A DNA stretch of 64,000 nucleotides from Eubacteriales bacterium SKADARSKE-1 (GCA_030920305.1 JARLUB010000001.1:434001-498000); one strand, 5' to 3'. Positions 28,673-38,809 are shown, numbered from the stretch's first letter. Translations and numbers: made by a program. The notes: generated by a model from the letters alone, not told the origin.

Positions 28673-29533
28673 TTGAGATTAGCAAATTGGAACGATTATG
28701 AACTAATTGATGCTTCCTCTGGTGAAAAACTAGAGCGTTGGGGTGACATTATCTTAATTCGGCCAGATCCGCAAATTATTTGGAATACACCAAAACAGCA
28801 TCCTTTGTGGAAAGATGCTCATGCAAAATATCATAGGTCAAGTTCGGGTGGAGGACATTGGGAAACCTTAAAAGATATGCCTGAGACTTGGGAAATAAAG
28901 TATCAAAAATTAACTTTTAGATTAAAAATGATGGGATTTAAGCATACGGGAATTTTCCCAGAGCAAGCGACTAATTGGGATTTTATTGCTGACAAAATTT
29001 CGAAAAGCTCCAAAAAATTAAAAATTTTGAATTTGTTTGCTTATACCGGTGGTGCAACTTTGGCAGCTGCAAAAGCTGGGGCCGAAGTTTGCCATGTTGA
29101 TGCCTCAAGAGGAATGGTAACATGGGCAAGAGAAAATGCTAAGAGCTCAAGTTTAGAAAATGCGCCTATTCGTTGGCTTATAGATGATTGCATTAAATTT
29201 GTTGAAAAAGAAAAGCGTAGAGGCAATTTATATGATGGAATTATAATGGATCCACCATCTTACGGTAGAGGTCCGGGCGGTGAGGTTTGGAAATTAGAAA
29301 GCAAGCTTTTTTCGCTTCTTAATACTTGCTCAGAAATTTTATCTACCGATGCTAAAGTCTTTATTTTAAACTCTTACACAACAGGACTGTCGCCTTCGGT
29401 TATGGAGTACCTTTTAGGTGTTACAGTTGCAAAAGGTCATGGCGGGCTGGTATCATCTAGTGAAATAGGTTTGCCGGTGACAACTAGTGGGCTTGTTTTG
29501 CCTTGTGGAGCTACAGCTATATGGCAATCATAA
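28673..29533 (+). CDS. Class I SAM-dependent rRNA-type methyltransferase
   Basis: A 286-residue Rossmann-fold methyltransferase related to RlmI/RlmK-type 23S rRNA cytosine methyltransferases. An N-terminal beta-rich region is followed by the SAM motif NLFAYTGGATLAAAKAGA near 122-139, the acidic motif CHVDASRGMV near 142 and the catalytic-loop DPPSYGRGPGG near 195. No PUA domain is obvious at this length. The start is TTG 28673 with AAGGAAGGAA upstream. The exact substrate is an inference from family resemblance. Confidence 0.85.
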   Translation: MRLANWNDYELIDASSGEKLERWGDIILIRPDPQIIWNTPKQHPLWKDAHAKYHRSSSGGGHWETLKDMPETWEIKYQKLTFRLKMMGFKHTGIFPEQATNWDFIADKISKSSKKLKILNLFAYTGGATLAAAKAGAEVCHVDASRGMVTWARENAKSSSLENAPIRWLIDDCIKFVEKEKRRGNLYDGIIMDPPSYGRGPGGEVWKLESKLFSLLNTCSEILSTDAKVFILNSYTTGLSPSVMEYLLGVTVAKGHGGLVSSSEIGLPVTTSGLVLPCGATAIWQS

Positions 29534-29612
29534 AATAATAGGTTGGAATCAAAAGTAAGAAACTTTGAATAATACTTGGATTACAGATAAATAAAAAGGA
29601 TTTGTATTTAGA

Positions 29613-30473
29613 GTGATGACTAATTTTATTGAGACAGAAGATCTTAAATTTAAATATAGTGATGATGTTAATGAGAAAAACGTTTTAGATGGAATTTCAA
29701 TTTCCATAAAAAAGGGTGAATTTTTAACGGTACTTGGCCATAATGCATCTGGGAAGTCAACGCTTGCAAAACACTTTAATGTTTTGCTTTTACCGTTTGG
29801 CGGAAAAGTTTTTGTTAATGGAATAGACACTAAGAACGAATCTGAACTTTATGAAATTCGCCGCATGGTGGGGCTTGTGCTTCAAAACCCTGATAACCAA
29901 ATTGTCGCTAGCATTGTAGAAGAGGATGTAGCTTTTGGCCCTGAAAATTTAGGGGTAAAACCAAAAGAAATTAGAGAACGTGTTGATGAAGCTTTAAAGA
30001 GTGTAGATATGTATGAACATAGAAACAGTGCTACATATAAGTTATCGGGTGGGCAAAAACAAAGGCTTGCAATTGCAGGAATTCTTGCAATGAAACCAGA
30101 ATGCATAGTTTTAGATGAACCAACAGCTATGCTTGACCCTGTTGGAAGGAGAGAAGTTTTAGATACACTCATAAAATTAAACCATGAGAGCGGAATCACT
30201 GTAATACTTATAACTCATTATATGGATGAAGCTATAAACTCTGACAGAGTAATAATTATGAATGAGGGTTCTGTACTTTTAAGTGGAAAACCAAGGGAAG
30301 TATTTAAAGAGGTTGAGCTTTTAAAAAAATATAGCCTTGATGTGCCTCAGTCAACAGAATTAATACATAGGTTAAAATTAAAAGGGTGTAATTTGCCAGA
30401 AGGTATATTGAGTACAGATGAATGTGTACAGGCACTTGAACATCTTTTGGAGGATAACAAATGCCAATATTAG
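29613..30473 (+). CDS. ecfA1: ECF transporter ATPase EcfA1
   Basis: First ATPase of an energy-coupling-factor vitamin/metal importer, 286 residues. Walker [10 protein letters not shown] near residue 43-51, Q-loop [10 protein letters not shown], signature LSGGQKQR near 146-153 and Walker [13 protein letters not shown] near 164 are intact. The C-terminal part carries the dimer motifs that lock onto EcfT. Start GTG 29613 or ATG 29616; the RBS AAAAGGA is rather far. It overlaps ecfA2 by 13 bases. No substrate-binding S component is next to it, so this is a shared (group II) module. Confidence 0.94.
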   Translation: MMTNFIETEDLKFKYSDDVNEKNVLDGISISIKKGEFLTVLGHNASGKSTLAKHFNVLLLPFGGKVFVNGIDTKNESELYEIRRMVGLVLQNPDNQIVASIVEEDVAFGPENLGVKPKEIRERVDEALKSVDMYEHRNSATYKLSGGQKQRLAIAGILAMKPECIVLDEPTAMLDPVGRREVLDTLIKLNHESGITVILITHYMDEAINSDRVIIMNEGSVLLSGKPREVFKEVELLKKYSLDVPQSTELIHRLKLKGCNLPEGILSTDECVQALEHLLEDNKCQY

Positions 30474-31324
30474 AGGTAAAAAATTTATCATTTATATATG
30501 GTGTTGGAACGACATTTCAAAAAACTGCAGTTGATAATATTAATTTAAGTTTTGAAAAGGGCGAATTTATTGGAATTATTGGTCACACAGGTTCTGGAAA
30601 GTCTACCTTTATAAAGCAGTTAAATGGTTTATTAAGGCCGTCTTCTGGAGAAGTTTTACTAAACGGTGAAAATATTTGGAGAAATTCAAAAAAAATAAGA
30701 GATGTAAGATTTAAGGTTGGAATGGTTTTTCAGTATCCTGAATATCAGCTTTTTGCAGATACAGTTTATAAAGATATAGCCTTTGGCCCTGAGAATATGG
30801 GGCTTAATAGTGAAGAAATTAATAAAAAGGTTTTGGCGGCAGTAGATTTTGTAGGGCTTAGCCATGAAATATTAGAAAAATCTCCATTTGAAATTTCAGG
30901 GGGAGAAAAGAGGCGTACCGCAATAGCAGGTGTAATTGCAATGGATCCAGAAGTTTTAATACTAGACGAGCCAACAGCTGGACTTGACCCAAGAGGAAGA
31001 GAACTACTTTTATCACAAATAAAAACATATCACTCAAAGCGCAAAAATACAGTGATTTTGGTTTCGCACAACATGGAAGATATTGCAAAAACAGCAGATA
31101 AAGTAGTTGTTTTGGCTAATGGAAAAGCCGAAATGTTTGATATAACAAGAGAGGTTTTTAAAAACTCAGAAAGCTTGGAAAGGGTAGGGCTTAAAGTGCC
31201 TCAAATTACTGAAATAATGGAGAAATTGAAAAATAAAGGTTATGATATTAATCCTGGAATATTAACAGTTACAGAGGCAGAAAATGAAATTTTGCGAATA
31301 TTGGGGGAATGGGGAAAATGTTAA
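30461..31324 (+). CDS. ecfA2: ECF transporter ATPase EcfA2
   Basis: Second ATPase of the ECF module, 287 residues. Walker [10 protein letters not shown] near 43-51, Q-loop [10 protein letters not shown], signature ISGGEKRR near 147 and Walker [13 protein letters not shown] near 165. It forms an asymmetric dimer with EcfA1. RBS TTGGAGG lies within the end of ecfA1, and its own end overlaps ecfT, so all three subunits are translationally coupled. Confidence 0.95.
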   Translation: MPILEVKNLSFIYGVGTTFQKTAVDNINLSFEKGEFIGIIGHTGSGKSTFIKQLNGLLRPSSGEVLLNGENIWRNSKKIRDVRFKVGMVFQYPEYQLFADTVYKDIAFGPENMGLNSEEINKKVLAAVDFVGLSHEILEKSPFEISGGEKRRTAIAGVIAMDPEVLILDEPTAGLDPRGRELLLSQIKTYHSKRKNTVILVSHNMEDIAKTADKVVVLANGKAEMFDITREVFKNSESLERVGLKVPQITEIMEKLKNKGYDINPGILTVTEAENEILRILGEWGKC

Positions 31325-32127
31325 CTGATATTACATTGGGGCAGTTTTTCCCAGGAGAATCGTTAATTCATAAGTTAGATGCAAGAATTAAGATACTGCT
31401 AACATTTGTATATATGTTAATTACTTTTATTTGCAGCAATTATTTTTCTCTTACAATTACATTATGTTCTGTTTTGTTTGTAATATTTCTATCAAAAATA
31501 CCAATTAAAATGTACTTGAAAAGTATGAAGATGATATTATTTATAATCTTATTTACAGCTATTATAAATTTTTTTTCGGGTAATGGTGAACCAATTTTTC
31601 AATGGGGTATTTTTAAAATAACTGTTGATGGAATAAATAACAGTATTTTTGTATCTTTAAGATTAACTATTATTGTTTTAACAAGTTCTATACTAACTTT
31701 TGTAACATCGCCAACAGATATGGCAGATGCTATAGAACATTTAATGAAGCCACTTAGCGCCTTTAAAATAAATGTTCATGATATAGCCATGATGATGACA
31801 ATAGCTTTAAGATTTGTACCCACATTGCTTGAGGAAGCAGATAAAACAATGAGTGCCCAAAAAGCCAGAGGTTCTGATTTAGAAAGTAAAAATATAACAA
31901 AAAAAGCAAAGGCTTTAATACCAATCTTTGTTCCGCTTTTTGTTTCGGCATTTAGGCGAGCATACGATTTAGCTACAGCTATGGAATGCCGATGTTATAA
32001 AGGAGGAGAAGGTAGAACTCGGATGAAAATTTTAAAAATAGTCCCTCTTGATGTTTTTGCGGTTCTATTTACTCTGGCTATTGGCATTATGGTAATTATA
32101 AGTAATACTTTTTACTGGCGGTGGTAA
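31318..32127 (+). CDS. ecfT: ECF transporter transmembrane protein EcfT
   Basis: The scaffold membrane protein of the ECF importer, 269 residues, with about five or six helices. Two coupling-helix motifs that contact the ATPases are visible: AQKARGSD near residue 180 and the second as AMECRCYKGGEGRT near 222, where the usual A-R-C/G pattern is kept as R-C after a cysteine. I choose ATG 31318, since relatives begin M-L-x-D-I-T-L-G-Q; ATG 31309 would add three residues. It overlaps the ecfA2 stop by 7 bases and truA begins one base after its own stop. Confidence 0.94.
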   Translation: MLTDITLGQFFPGESLIHKLDARIKILLTFVYMLITFICSNYFSLTITLCSVLFVIFLSKIPIKMYLKSMKMILFIILFTAIINFFSGNGEPIFQWGIFKITVDGINNSIFVSLRLTIIVLTSSILTFVTSPTDMADAIEHLMKPLSAFKINVHDIAMMMTIALRFVPTLLEEADKTMSAQKARGSDLESKNITKKAKALIPIFVPLFVSAFRRAYDLATAMECRCYKGGEGRTRMKILKIVPLDVFAVLFTLAIGIMVIISNTFYWRW

Positions 32128-32128
32128 G

Positions 32129-32881
32129 GTGAAAAATATTCTTTTGACTTTAAGCTACGACGGAAAAAACTATCACGGCTGGCAAGTGCAAGAAAATGCT
32201 GTTACTGTGCAAGAGGAATTTCAAAAAACTTTAAAGAAAGTTTTAAATGAAGAACCCAACATAAAAGGTTGTAGTAGAACAGATTCAAAAGTTCACGCCA
32301 ATATGTATTGTGTTAGCATGAAGACAGAAAGTAATATCCCACTTAATAAATTGCCAGTTGTCTTAAATAAATATTTGCCAAATGATATTGCGGTTAAAAG
32401 AGCGGTTGAAGTTTCACCAGATTTTCATGCTAGATATTCTTGTATTGGCAAAGAATACATATATAAAATATGGAATGACAATATAAGAAACCCATTTTTA
32501 GATGGATATGCTTTTCACTACTGGTATCCGTTAGACATTGATTTATTAAATGAAGCAGCTTCATATTTTATTGGGACTTATGACTTTACCTCATTTTGTA
32601 CATTAGACAAAAGAAGAAGTGGCAATATGGTAAGGACAATTAAAAACTTTAAAGTTGTTCGAGAAAATGAACTGGTAACGCTAATAGTTCAAGCAGATGG
32701 CTTTTTATATAATATGGTTAGAATTATGGTGGGCACTCTTTTGCAGGTTGCATGTAAAAGAATTAGACCTGAAGACGTAAAAAGTATTTTATTAGCGAAG
32801 GACAGATCAAAGGCTGGTCCAACTGCAGTACCATACGGCCTTTATTTAAATAGGGTATTTTATAAAGGAGAAAAGCTGTGA
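32129..32881 (+). CDS. truA: tRNA pseudouridine(38-40) synthase TruA
   Basis: TruA of 250 residues, modifying uridines 38-40 in the anticodon arm of many tRNAs. The catalytic aspartate is in CSRTDSKVHA near residue 52. Further family blocks are DFHARYSCIGKEYIY near 96, YDFTSFC near 147 and NMVRIMVGTL near 192. GTG start immediately after ecfT; the ecfA1-ecfA2-ecfT-truA order is very common in Firmicutes. Its stop overlaps the next gene's start (GTGA). Confidence 0.96.
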   Translation: MKNILLTLSYDGKNYHGWQVQENAVTVQEEFQKTLKKVLNEEPNIKGCSRTDSKVHANMYCVSMKTESNIPLNKLPVVLNKYLPNDIAVKRAVEVSPDFHARYSCIGKEYIYKIWNDNIRNPFLDGYAFHYWYPLDIDLLNEAASYFIGTYDFTSFCTLDKRRSGNMVRTIKNFKVVRENELVTLIVQADGFLYNMVRIMVGTLLQVACKRIRPEDVKSILLAKDRSKAGPTAVPYGLYLNRVFYKGEKL

Positions 32882-34116
32882 AAAAAAAGGATAATGATTT
32901 TCTTAAAAAGCTTTTATATAAACTTTCAAGGTGGTACAAGTGCTTTCGCTTTGGTATTGCCAATATAAAAAAAAGAATACCAGATAAATTTTCAAAACAG
33001 TTGGCTAGGTTTTTATTAATATTGGTTGCCAGCGTTACAGTGGTATTTGTATTTTTAAATAGAGATAACTTATCACCCGATCAGGTAATGACATGGGCTA
33101 GTGATAAAATTGTAACTTTTGGGGTGGGCCCTGATTTCCCTTCACATATTGTTGGGAATAAAGTAAGTGATAAAAATTTTAAGTTACTAGATGGAAACGT
33201 TGCTGTGGTAAGTGACACTGCATTTGTATGCCTTAATGGATCAGCTAAAGAAATAGCAAGCCGTCAACATGGATTTTCAAATCCAACCTTAAAAGTTAAC
33301 AGTAATAAAGCTCTTATTTATGATTTATATGGTACGGGTTTAGCTATAGAATCTAAATCAACGGAAATTTATAAAACCAATAAAAAAGATAATATTTTAT
33401 CAGCAGCTGTAGCTTGTAACGGTATTTATGGGACAGTTACTCAAACCAAAGGGTTTACGGGCAAATTAGAGCTTTTCCACTCATGCAAAAATGAATCGTT
33501 TTATGAATATTGTTTTTCTGATTGCTATATAACTGATATGGCAATTAATAAAAACGGAAAATCTATTAGTACAGTAGGAGTTACTTCAAAAAATGGTGGT
33601 ATGATTTCAAACCTTTATATTTTTGACGGTAAAAGTGAAAATGCAAAGTTAAAATTAGACTTTCCTGATAGTATGCTTTTTTCCGTAAGTTATTTATCAA
33701 ATGGAAATGTTGTGGTTTTAGGAGATAATATACTAAGTGTAGTGAACACCTCAAATGGGAAAAAACATGATTATCTTTTTGAAAATAGGGCACTTACGGC
33801 TTTTGATGTAAATGAGGATAAAGGTATTTTATTATCTCTGTCGCTTTCTGACGATGGTAATTCTTGCGAATTGTTATTGTTTGATAAAAAAGGAAATTTA
33901 GAAAAAAACATAAAAACAGATTTAAAAATAAAAGCAGTTTCTTATAATTACGATAGAATTACAGCTGTTTGTTATGGCTATACATATGTATATAAGAAAA
34001 ATGGCAAAGCCTTAGGTAAGTATGATTCAGGAAAAGATGCAAAAGAAATAATATTGTTTTCACCTAAAGGAGCATATGTCTTGGGTTTTACAGAAATCAG
34101 AAAAATTTTATTTTAG
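32878..34116 (+). CDS. DUF5711-type membrane-anchored beta-propeller-like protein
   Basis: A 412-residue protein with about 45 basic cytosolic residues, one membrane helix (FLLILVASVTVVFVFL, near 48-63) and a long extracytoplasmic domain made of repeated short beta-strand units (for example SDTAFVCLNGSAKEI, GNVVVLGDNILSVVN, GNSCELLLFDKKGN), the pattern of a WD40/YVTN-like propeller. This architecture matches what is annotated as DUF5711 in clostridia; no function is established to my knowledge. Start GTG overlaps the truA stop by four bases, so it belongs to that operon. Confidence 0.75.
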   Translation: MKKKDNDFLKKLLYKLSRWYKCFRFGIANIKKRIPDKFSKQLARFLLILVASVTVVFVFLNRDNLSPDQVMTWASDKIVTFGVGPDFPSHIVGNKVSDKNFKLLDGNVAVVSDTAFVCLNGSAKEIASRQHGFSNPTLKVNSNKALIYDLYGTGLAIESKSTEIYKTNKKDNILSAAVACNGIYGTVTQTKGFTGKLELFHSCKNESFYEYCFSDCYITDMAINKNGKSISTVGVTSKNGGMISNLYIFDGKSENAKLKLDFPDSMLFSVSYLSNGNVVVLGDNILSVVNTSNGKKHDYLFENRALTAFDVNEDKGILLSLSLSDDGNSCELLLFDKKGNLEKNIKTDLKIKAVSYNYDRITAVCYGYTYVYKKNGKALGKYDSGKDAKEIILFSPKGAYVLGFTEIRKILF

Positions 34117-34241
34117 TTACACGTAACATATAAATTTAGTAGGATTATTAATATTTTTTCTCGATTGATGTTGAAAAAAATAGATAAATGTGATATCGTT
34201 AGTTAATATTGATATATATTTTTATTTCAGGAGTTGTTATT

Positions 34242-34955
34242 TTGAGTTTAACTTTTGATTTTATAGTTATAATTTTAACAGTTGTATTTATTGTATCTGG
34301 TTATAAAAAAGGATTTGTAAGATCGATTCTAAGTTTTTTTAGCTTAGTTTTAGTTACAGTCTTAGCTTCTTTTCTGTCATTTTATGGAGCAGATCTTGTA
34401 TATGAAAATTTTATAAAAAGTTCAATTATAAATACCACAAACAACACTATAAATAATGCTGGATTATTAACAGCAGCGCAGAAAAGCCAAAACTTACTTG
34501 AAAGTTTACCTTCATTTTTAGTGAATATTGTGGACTATAAAGGGACAGCCGAGAAAGACCTAGAACCATTCATGGAAAAAGACGAAACAAATGCAGGTGT
34601 TGCTGTAGCAAACTTTTTTAAAGATGCCTCAGTGGGGTTTATTAGAATGATATTATTTTTTGTTTTGTTAGCTGCATTATTGTTTTTATCTCGTTTTTTG
34701 CTTAGGTTTATAAGTTTGTCACATGTTCCGGTTTTAGGTAAAGTAGATTCATTGCTTGGAGCAACTTTTGGTTTACTAAAATGTGCAATTTTTGTTATTA
34801 TATTTTTAAAGGTTATAAATTTTTTAGGACCAGCTTTTAATAATGATAATTTAATTTTTGAAGATAGTGTGATTAATAATGCTGTATCGTCAGAATATAT
34901 AAAGGAATTAAACTTTAAAAATTTGTTTCAAGATAACATTTATCAAAAAGGTTAA
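34242..34955 (+). CDS. CvpA family membrane protein
   Basis: A 237-residue polytopic protein of the CvpA (colicin V production) family. The N-terminal block SLTFDFIVIILTVVF is followed by the typical GYKKGFVRS loop near residue 20, several helices, and a C-terminal SHVPVLGKVDSLLGATFGL signature near 170. An extracytoplasmic loop with few hydrophobic residues lies in between. CvpA proteins are linked to envelope homeostasis, mechanism unknown. I start at TTG 34242 because AGGAG ends 8 bases before it; TTG 34209 lacks an RBS. Confidence 0.82.
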   Translation: MSLTFDFIVIILTVVFIVSGYKKGFVRSILSFFSLVLVTVLASFLSFYGADLVYENFIKSSIINTTNNTINNAGLLTAAQKSQNLLESLPSFLVNIVDYKGTAEKDLEPFMEKDETNAGVAVANFFKDASVGFIRMILFFVLLAALLFLSRFLLRFISLSHVPVLGKVDSLLGATFGLLKCAIFVIIFLKVINFLGPAFNNDNLIFEDSVINNAVSSEYIKELNFKNLFQDNIYQKG

Positions 34956-34978
34956 TTTAAAGACAGGAGACTTAAAAT

Positions 34979-35536
34979 ATGAGGGATCTTAAAAAAAATT
35001 ACTTAAATATTCCCAATACTATTACATTATTTAGAATATTATTAGTAATCCCTTTTTTTATTTTATTTTTAAGAGGTAATTATATAAGTTCGATTATAAT
35101 TTTATTGATGTCAGGACTTTCAGATTTACTCGATGGCATAGCGGCTAGAAATCTTAATCAAGTAACAAAACTAGGGAAAATTCTTGACCCTATAGCAGAT
35201 AAATTAACTTTAATTGCAGTAGTTATTTGTATGGGCATAAAATTTTCTGCTATTATGCCAATAGCAATTTTATTTATCGTTAAGGATGCGTCAATGTTGA
35301 TAGCAGGATTAATGCTTATAAAAAAAGGGATAGATCCGCCAGCTGCTAGATGGTATGGTAAGTTAGCCACATGTGGTTTTTATGTTTCAGTTATAACCAT
35401 AGTTATGCTAGATACATTTTTTGGTATTTATAGTACAATTTTATCACTGGTGCTTTTGTTGATCACAGCTGGGTTTATGATCTTTGCCTTCATAAAGTAT
35501 TTCATATTATTTTTAAATTTAATTAAGAAAAAATAA
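34979..35536 (+). CDS. pgsA: CDP-alcohol phosphatidyltransferase (PgsA-like)
   Basis: A 185-residue membrane enzyme with the complete CDP-alcohol phosphotransferase motif D-x2-D-G-x2-A-R-x8-G-x3-D-x3-D, starting in DLLDGIAARN near residue 48. About five or six helices. The best fit is phosphatidylglycerophosphate synthase, which makes the anionic phospholipid precursor from CDP-diacylglycerol and glycerol 3-phosphate, but cardiolipin synthase of the same fold cannot be excluded. RBS ACAGGAGA, 23 bases after the CvpA gene. Confidence 0.87.
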   Translation: MRDLKKNYLNIPNTITLFRILLVIPFFILFLRGNYISSIIILLMSGLSDLLDGIAARNLNQVTKLGKILDPIADKLTLIAVVICMGIKFSAIMPIAILFIVKDASMLIAGLMLIKKGIDPPAARWYGKLATCGFYVSVITIVMLDTFFGIYSTILSLVLLLITAGFMIFAFIKYFILFLNLIKKK

Positions 35537-35558
35537 AAAGTTTAGGAGAAAAATTATT

Positions 35559-37844
35559 ATGTTATGTTCGCGCTGTAAAAAAAGACCGGCAACGGTTTTT
35601 GTTACAACAAATAAAGATGACAATTCGCAGCCACAAGGGCTGTGCATTGTTTGTGCTAAAGAATTGGGAATTAAACCCGTAAATGATTTAATGGAAAAGA
35701 TGGGAATAACTGAAGAGGATGTAGATAATCTATCAGAGCAAATGGCTGAAATAATGAACCTTGAAGGTGATACAGATCATAATGAAGAGAATTTTGTTCC
35801 AGGGGGAGCTACGACTTTTCCATTTATCAAAAACTTGTTTTCTGGAGGGCTTTTTGGCAATGGCTTAAATGCTGCTGAACAAGAAACGAAAGCGGAGGAA
35901 GGCACAGAGACCCAAAAGAAGCCGAAAAGAAAACACCTTGATAATTATTGTTATAACTTAACTCAAAAGGCAGCAAGGGGAGAACTTGACCGAATTATTG
36001 GACGTGATAATGAAATTGCACGAGTAATTCAAATTTTAAGTCGAAGAACTAAAAATAACCCCTGTTTAATTGGAGAACCAGGTGTTGGAAAAACAGCTAT
36101 AGCTGAAGGTTTAGCTATTAAAATTGTTGAAGGTAAAGTACCACAAAGACTCAAAAGGAAGGAAGTTTACCTTTTAGATTTAACAGCTTTGATTGCAGGA
36201 ACTCAGTTTAGAGGGCAGTTTGAAAGCCGTATTAAAGGTTTGATTGACGAAGTTAAAAGTGCTGGAAATATAATTTTATTTATAGATGAGGTTCACAATA
36301 TTGTTGGAGCAGGAGATACTGAAAGTAGCTCAATGAACGCTGCCAACATATTAAAACCTGCGCTTTCTCGTGGAGAAGTGCAGGTTATTGGTGCCACCAC
36401 TTTTGCAGAATATAGAAAATATATTGAAAAGGATTCAGCTTTAGAGCGACGCTTTCAACCAGTTACTATTGAAGAGCCATCAATTGATGGTACAATTGAG
36501 TTATTAAAAGGCATTAGAACATATTATGAAGATTATCATAGGGTTAAAATATCAGATAACTTAATAAGAAAGGTAGCAATTTTATCCGAAAGGTATATAA
36601 CTGATAGATTTTTACCGGATAAGGCTATTGACTTAATGGATGAAGCTTGTGCCTGTGCAGCCCTTAGAAATAAGGATATGGAAGAATACGACAAAATTGT
36701 TGAAAATATAGATGCTTTAAAAAATTTAGAAACAAAGATGATGGCACCAGAAAATGAAAATATTGATTATGAAGAGCTGGCTAAAATTCGTTCAGATATA
36801 GATAAGTTAGACATAGAAAAAGAAAAACTTTTGCCGTCAGCGATTGGATCTGAGGTTAGTGAAGATGATGTTGCACACGTTATTGAGCTTTGGACAGGGA
36901 TCCCTGCATCTAAAGTAAAAGAAACAGAAATAAAAAAGCTTTCTAAGATAGAAGATAGATTAAAACTTAAAATAATAGGCCAGGACGAGGCTGTGGATAT
37001 TGTTGCAGCAGCTACTAAAAGAAGCCGTGTACAGATAAGCCCGCGGCGGCGCCCAGCATCATTTATTTTTGTTGGCCCAACAGGTGTAGGAAAAACAGAA
37101 TTAGTAAAAGTTTTATCAGAAGAGCTTTTTGATACACCTGAAACTTTAATAAGACTTGACATGTCAGAATTTATGGAGAAACATTCTGTGTCGAGAATTA
37201 TTGGAGCACCTCCTGGGTATGTTGGTTATGATGAATCTGGGCAAATGACGGAAAAAGTTAGACGTCGTCCATATTCAGTTTTACTTTTTGATGAAATTGA
37301 AAAAGCTCATCCTGATGTTATGAATATACTCCTTCAAATTTTAGATGAAGGGAAAATAACCGATGCGCAAGGGCGTGTTGTAAATTTTGAAAATACAATT
37401 ATTGTAATGACGTCAAATGCTGGAAGTTCTACAAAAGGTGGATCAGTTGGGTTTGGAAAAAGTCAAAATGACATGACTAAAGAAAAGGCATTAATGGCAC
37501 TGTCTGACTTTTTAAGGCCGGAATTTTTAAGTCGAATAGATGAAGTAGTGGTGTTCAAATCGTTAGACTTAAAAGCGTTTAAAAAGATTTCTAAACTTAT
37601 GCTAAATGAATATGTTGAAACTTTAAAAGAAAAAGGAATTGATTTGACTTACAGCGAAGAAGTATCGACGTATTTAGCAGAAAATTCTGTTGAAGGCAAA
37701 AGCGGAGCGCGAGACCTAAGAAACCTAACTCGCAAAAAGGTGGAGGATAAAATTGCAAGTGTGCTAATTGAAGGTGGTGAGGACATAATAAAAACGGTTG
37801 GATTAAGTGTTTCGGATAATGATATTGTGGTTAATATAGGTTAA
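35559..37844 (+). CDS. ClpE-like AAA+ unfoldase with N-terminal zinc finger
   Basis: A 761-residue Hsp100 ATPase. In place of the double Clp-N domain of ClpC, it starts with a four-cysteine zinc finger (CSRCKKRP at 3-10 and CIVCAKEL near 29), as in ClpE. A short acidic linker follows, then two AAA+ domains: the first with GEPGVGKT near 175 and [11 protein letters not shown] near 245, the second with GPTGVGKT near 510 and [12 protein letters not shown] near 577, joined by a short coiled middle domain. It should feed substrates to ClpP. No CtsR operator (GGTCAAA repeats) is seen just upstream; it lies 22 bases after pgsA. Confidence 0.9.
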   Translation: MLCSRCKKRPATVFVTTNKDDNSQPQGLCIVCAKELGIKPVNDLMEKMGITEEDVDNLSEQMAEIMNLEGDTDHNEENFVPGGATTFPFIKNLFSGGLFGNGLNAAEQETKAEEGTETQKKPKRKHLDNYCYNLTQKAARGELDRIIGRDNEIARVIQILSRRTKNNPCLIGEPGVGKTAIAEGLAIKIVEGKVPQRLKRKEVYLLDLTALIAGTQFRGQFESRIKGLIDEVKSAGNIILFIDEVHNIVGAGDTESSSMNAANILKPALSRGEVQVIGATTFAEYRKYIEKDSALERRFQPVTIEEPSIDGTIELLKGIRTYYEDYHRVKISDNLIRKVAILSERYITDRFLPDKAIDLMDEACACAALRNKDMEEYDKIVENIDALKNLETKMMAPENENIDYEELAKIRSDIDKLDIEKEKLLPSAIGSEVSEDDVAHVIELWTGIPASKVKETEIKKLSKIEDRLKLKIIGQDEAVDIVAAATKRSRVQISPRRRPASFIFVGPTGVGKTELVKVLSEELFDTPETLIRLDMSEFMEKHSVSRIIGAPPGYVGYDESGQMTEKVRRRPYSVLLFDEIEKAHPDVMNILLQILDEGKITDAQGRVVNFENTIIVMTSNAGSSTKGGSVGFGKSQNDMTKEKALMALSDFLRPEFLSRIDEVVVFKSLDLKAFKKISKLMLNEYVETLKEKGIDLTYSEEVSTYLAENSVEGKSGARDLRNLTRKKVEDKIASVLIEGGEDIIKTVGLSVSDNDIVVNIG

Positions 37845-37924
37845 TATAACAAACGCTACAATTACCTAAATTTTACCAATAATTTTATATTTTTTCTGTT
37901 TTTTAAAAATATTTAAATTAACTA

Positions 37925-37954
37925 TTGACATACCGGCAGGCAATGTGATAAAAT
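37925..37954 (+). promoter_or_regulatory. Promoter of the tRNA Gly-Arg-His-Gln cluster
   Basis: TTGACA (37925-37930), an 18-base spacer and TAAAAT (37949-37954), 18 bases upstream of the tRNA-Gly gene. A strong stable-RNA promoter that probably drives all four tRNA genes and perhaps the small gene at 38474. Confidence 0.8.
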
Positions 37955-37972
37955 ATATTTTGTCGGAAAATT

Positions 37973-38046
37973 GCGGGTGTAGTTCAATGGTAGAACTCCA
38001 GCCTTCCAAGCTGGTCGCGTGGGTTCGATTCCCATCACCCGCTCCA
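37973..38046 (+). tRNA. tRNA-Gly (anticodon TCC), CCA encoded
   Basis: A full cloverleaf: acceptor GCGGGTG pairs with CACCCGC, anticodon stem CCAGC/GCTGG with loop CTTCCAA, T arm with GGTTCGATTCC. First of a four-tRNA cluster. Confidence 0.96.
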
Positions 38047-38176
38047 CTACCGGTTTTTAGAATGTGGTTGCTAACATTAAAATTTATTCGCGTACAAGCA
38101 GTATTTTATTTTTATGAGCTTAAAGTGCGCAATATAACTGAGACGTTGTCAGTGGATTCGTATTGTTTTGATAAAT

Positions 38177-38253
38177 GCGCCAATAGCTCAGCAGGATAGA
38201 GCAACTGCCTTCTAAGCAGTAGGTCAGGGGTTCGAATCCCTTTTGGCGCGCCA
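38177..38253 (+). tRNA. tRNA-Arg (anticodon TCT), CCA encoded
   Basis: Acceptor GCGCCAA/TTGGCGC, anticodon stem ACTGC/GCAGT with loop CTTCTAA, T arm GGGTTCGAATCCC-like, discriminator G followed by CCA. It reads AGA/AGG codons, which dominate in AT-rich genomes. Confidence 0.96.
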
Positions 38254-38257
38254 ATAT

Positions 38258-38335
38258 GGTGGGTATAGCTTAGTTGGTTAAAGCGCCAGTTTGTGGCACT
38301 GGAGACCGTGGGTTCGAATCCCATTATCCACCCCA
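38258..38335 (+). tRNA. tRNA-His (anticodon GTG), CCA encoded
   Basis: Acceptor GTGGGTA/TATCCAC, anticodon stem CCAGT/ACTGG with loop TTGTGGC. The extra G at 38258 (G-1) can pair with discriminator C, the histidine identity element. Only four bases separate it from tRNA-Arg. Confidence 0.96.
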
Positions 38336-38371
38336 CTTTATAAATTTTGTTTTTTGATTGTTTTTTGACGA

Positions 38372-38446
38372 TGGGGTGTAGCCAAGCGGTAAGGCAACGG
38401 ACTTTGACTCCGTCACTCGCTGGTTCAAATCCAGCCATCCCAGCCA
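38372..38446 (+). tRNA. tRNA-Gln (anticodon TTG), CCA encoded
   Basis: Acceptor TGGGGTG/CATCCCA, anticodon stem ACGGA/TCCGT with loop CTTTGAC. It starts with U and has discriminator G, as glutamine tRNAs do. Confidence 0.96.
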
Positions 38447-38473
38447 AAAAATTAACCACAAAGGAGAATACAG

Positions 38474-38809
38474 GTGACTATTAAAAACAAATGGCTTTTT
38501 AGTATGATTACAGTATTAGTCATTATTGTATCTATGCTTTTGGGTTGGTTAATTTTAGGGAATATTTTTAAGCCTGCATATATAGTTTGGAAGTGTAATG
38601 ACAATGTTTGCACCGCTGACCTTATTTGTGGTAAAATTGAAGGGTTTACTGGGTCTATGGATGGGCAATTAAAGCCAGATGATATTTTAATATCAATTGA
38701 TCAGTTAAAAGCATGTACTGAAGGTATTAATAACAATAAAGATGCAATTGATGCCATGGAACATTATATAAATTCTCATGGGGGCATGGTAGTTTCTTCA
38801 ACTTGTTAG
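38474..38809 (+). CDS. Small single-pass membrane protein, function unknown
   Basis: A 111-residue protein that I do not recognise. It has an N-terminal membrane anchor (about residues 9-29, after KNKW) and an ~80-residue outer domain containing four cysteines (KCNDNVC, ICGK, KACTE, plus a C-terminal cysteine) that could form disulfides. The segment SMDGQLKPDDILISID is faintly reminiscent of a PDZ carboxylate loop, but this is weak. GTG start with AAAGGAGA upstream. It lies between tRNA-Gln and tRNA-Lys, close enough to share the tRNA transcript. Confidence 0.65.
   Translation: MTIKNKWLFSMITVLVIIVSMLLGWLILGNIFKPAYIVWKCNDNVCTADLICGKIEGFTGSMDGQLKPDDILISIDQLKACTEGINNNKDAIDAMEHYINSHGGMVVSSTC

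Noticed and set aside
38112..38459. A 115-residue minus-strand open frame across four tRNA genes
   Set aside because: It is the antisense of tRNA-Arg, tRNA-His and tRNA-Gln; stable RNA regions often show such frames, and the familiar-looking FEPA-type words in it come from T-arm sequence.
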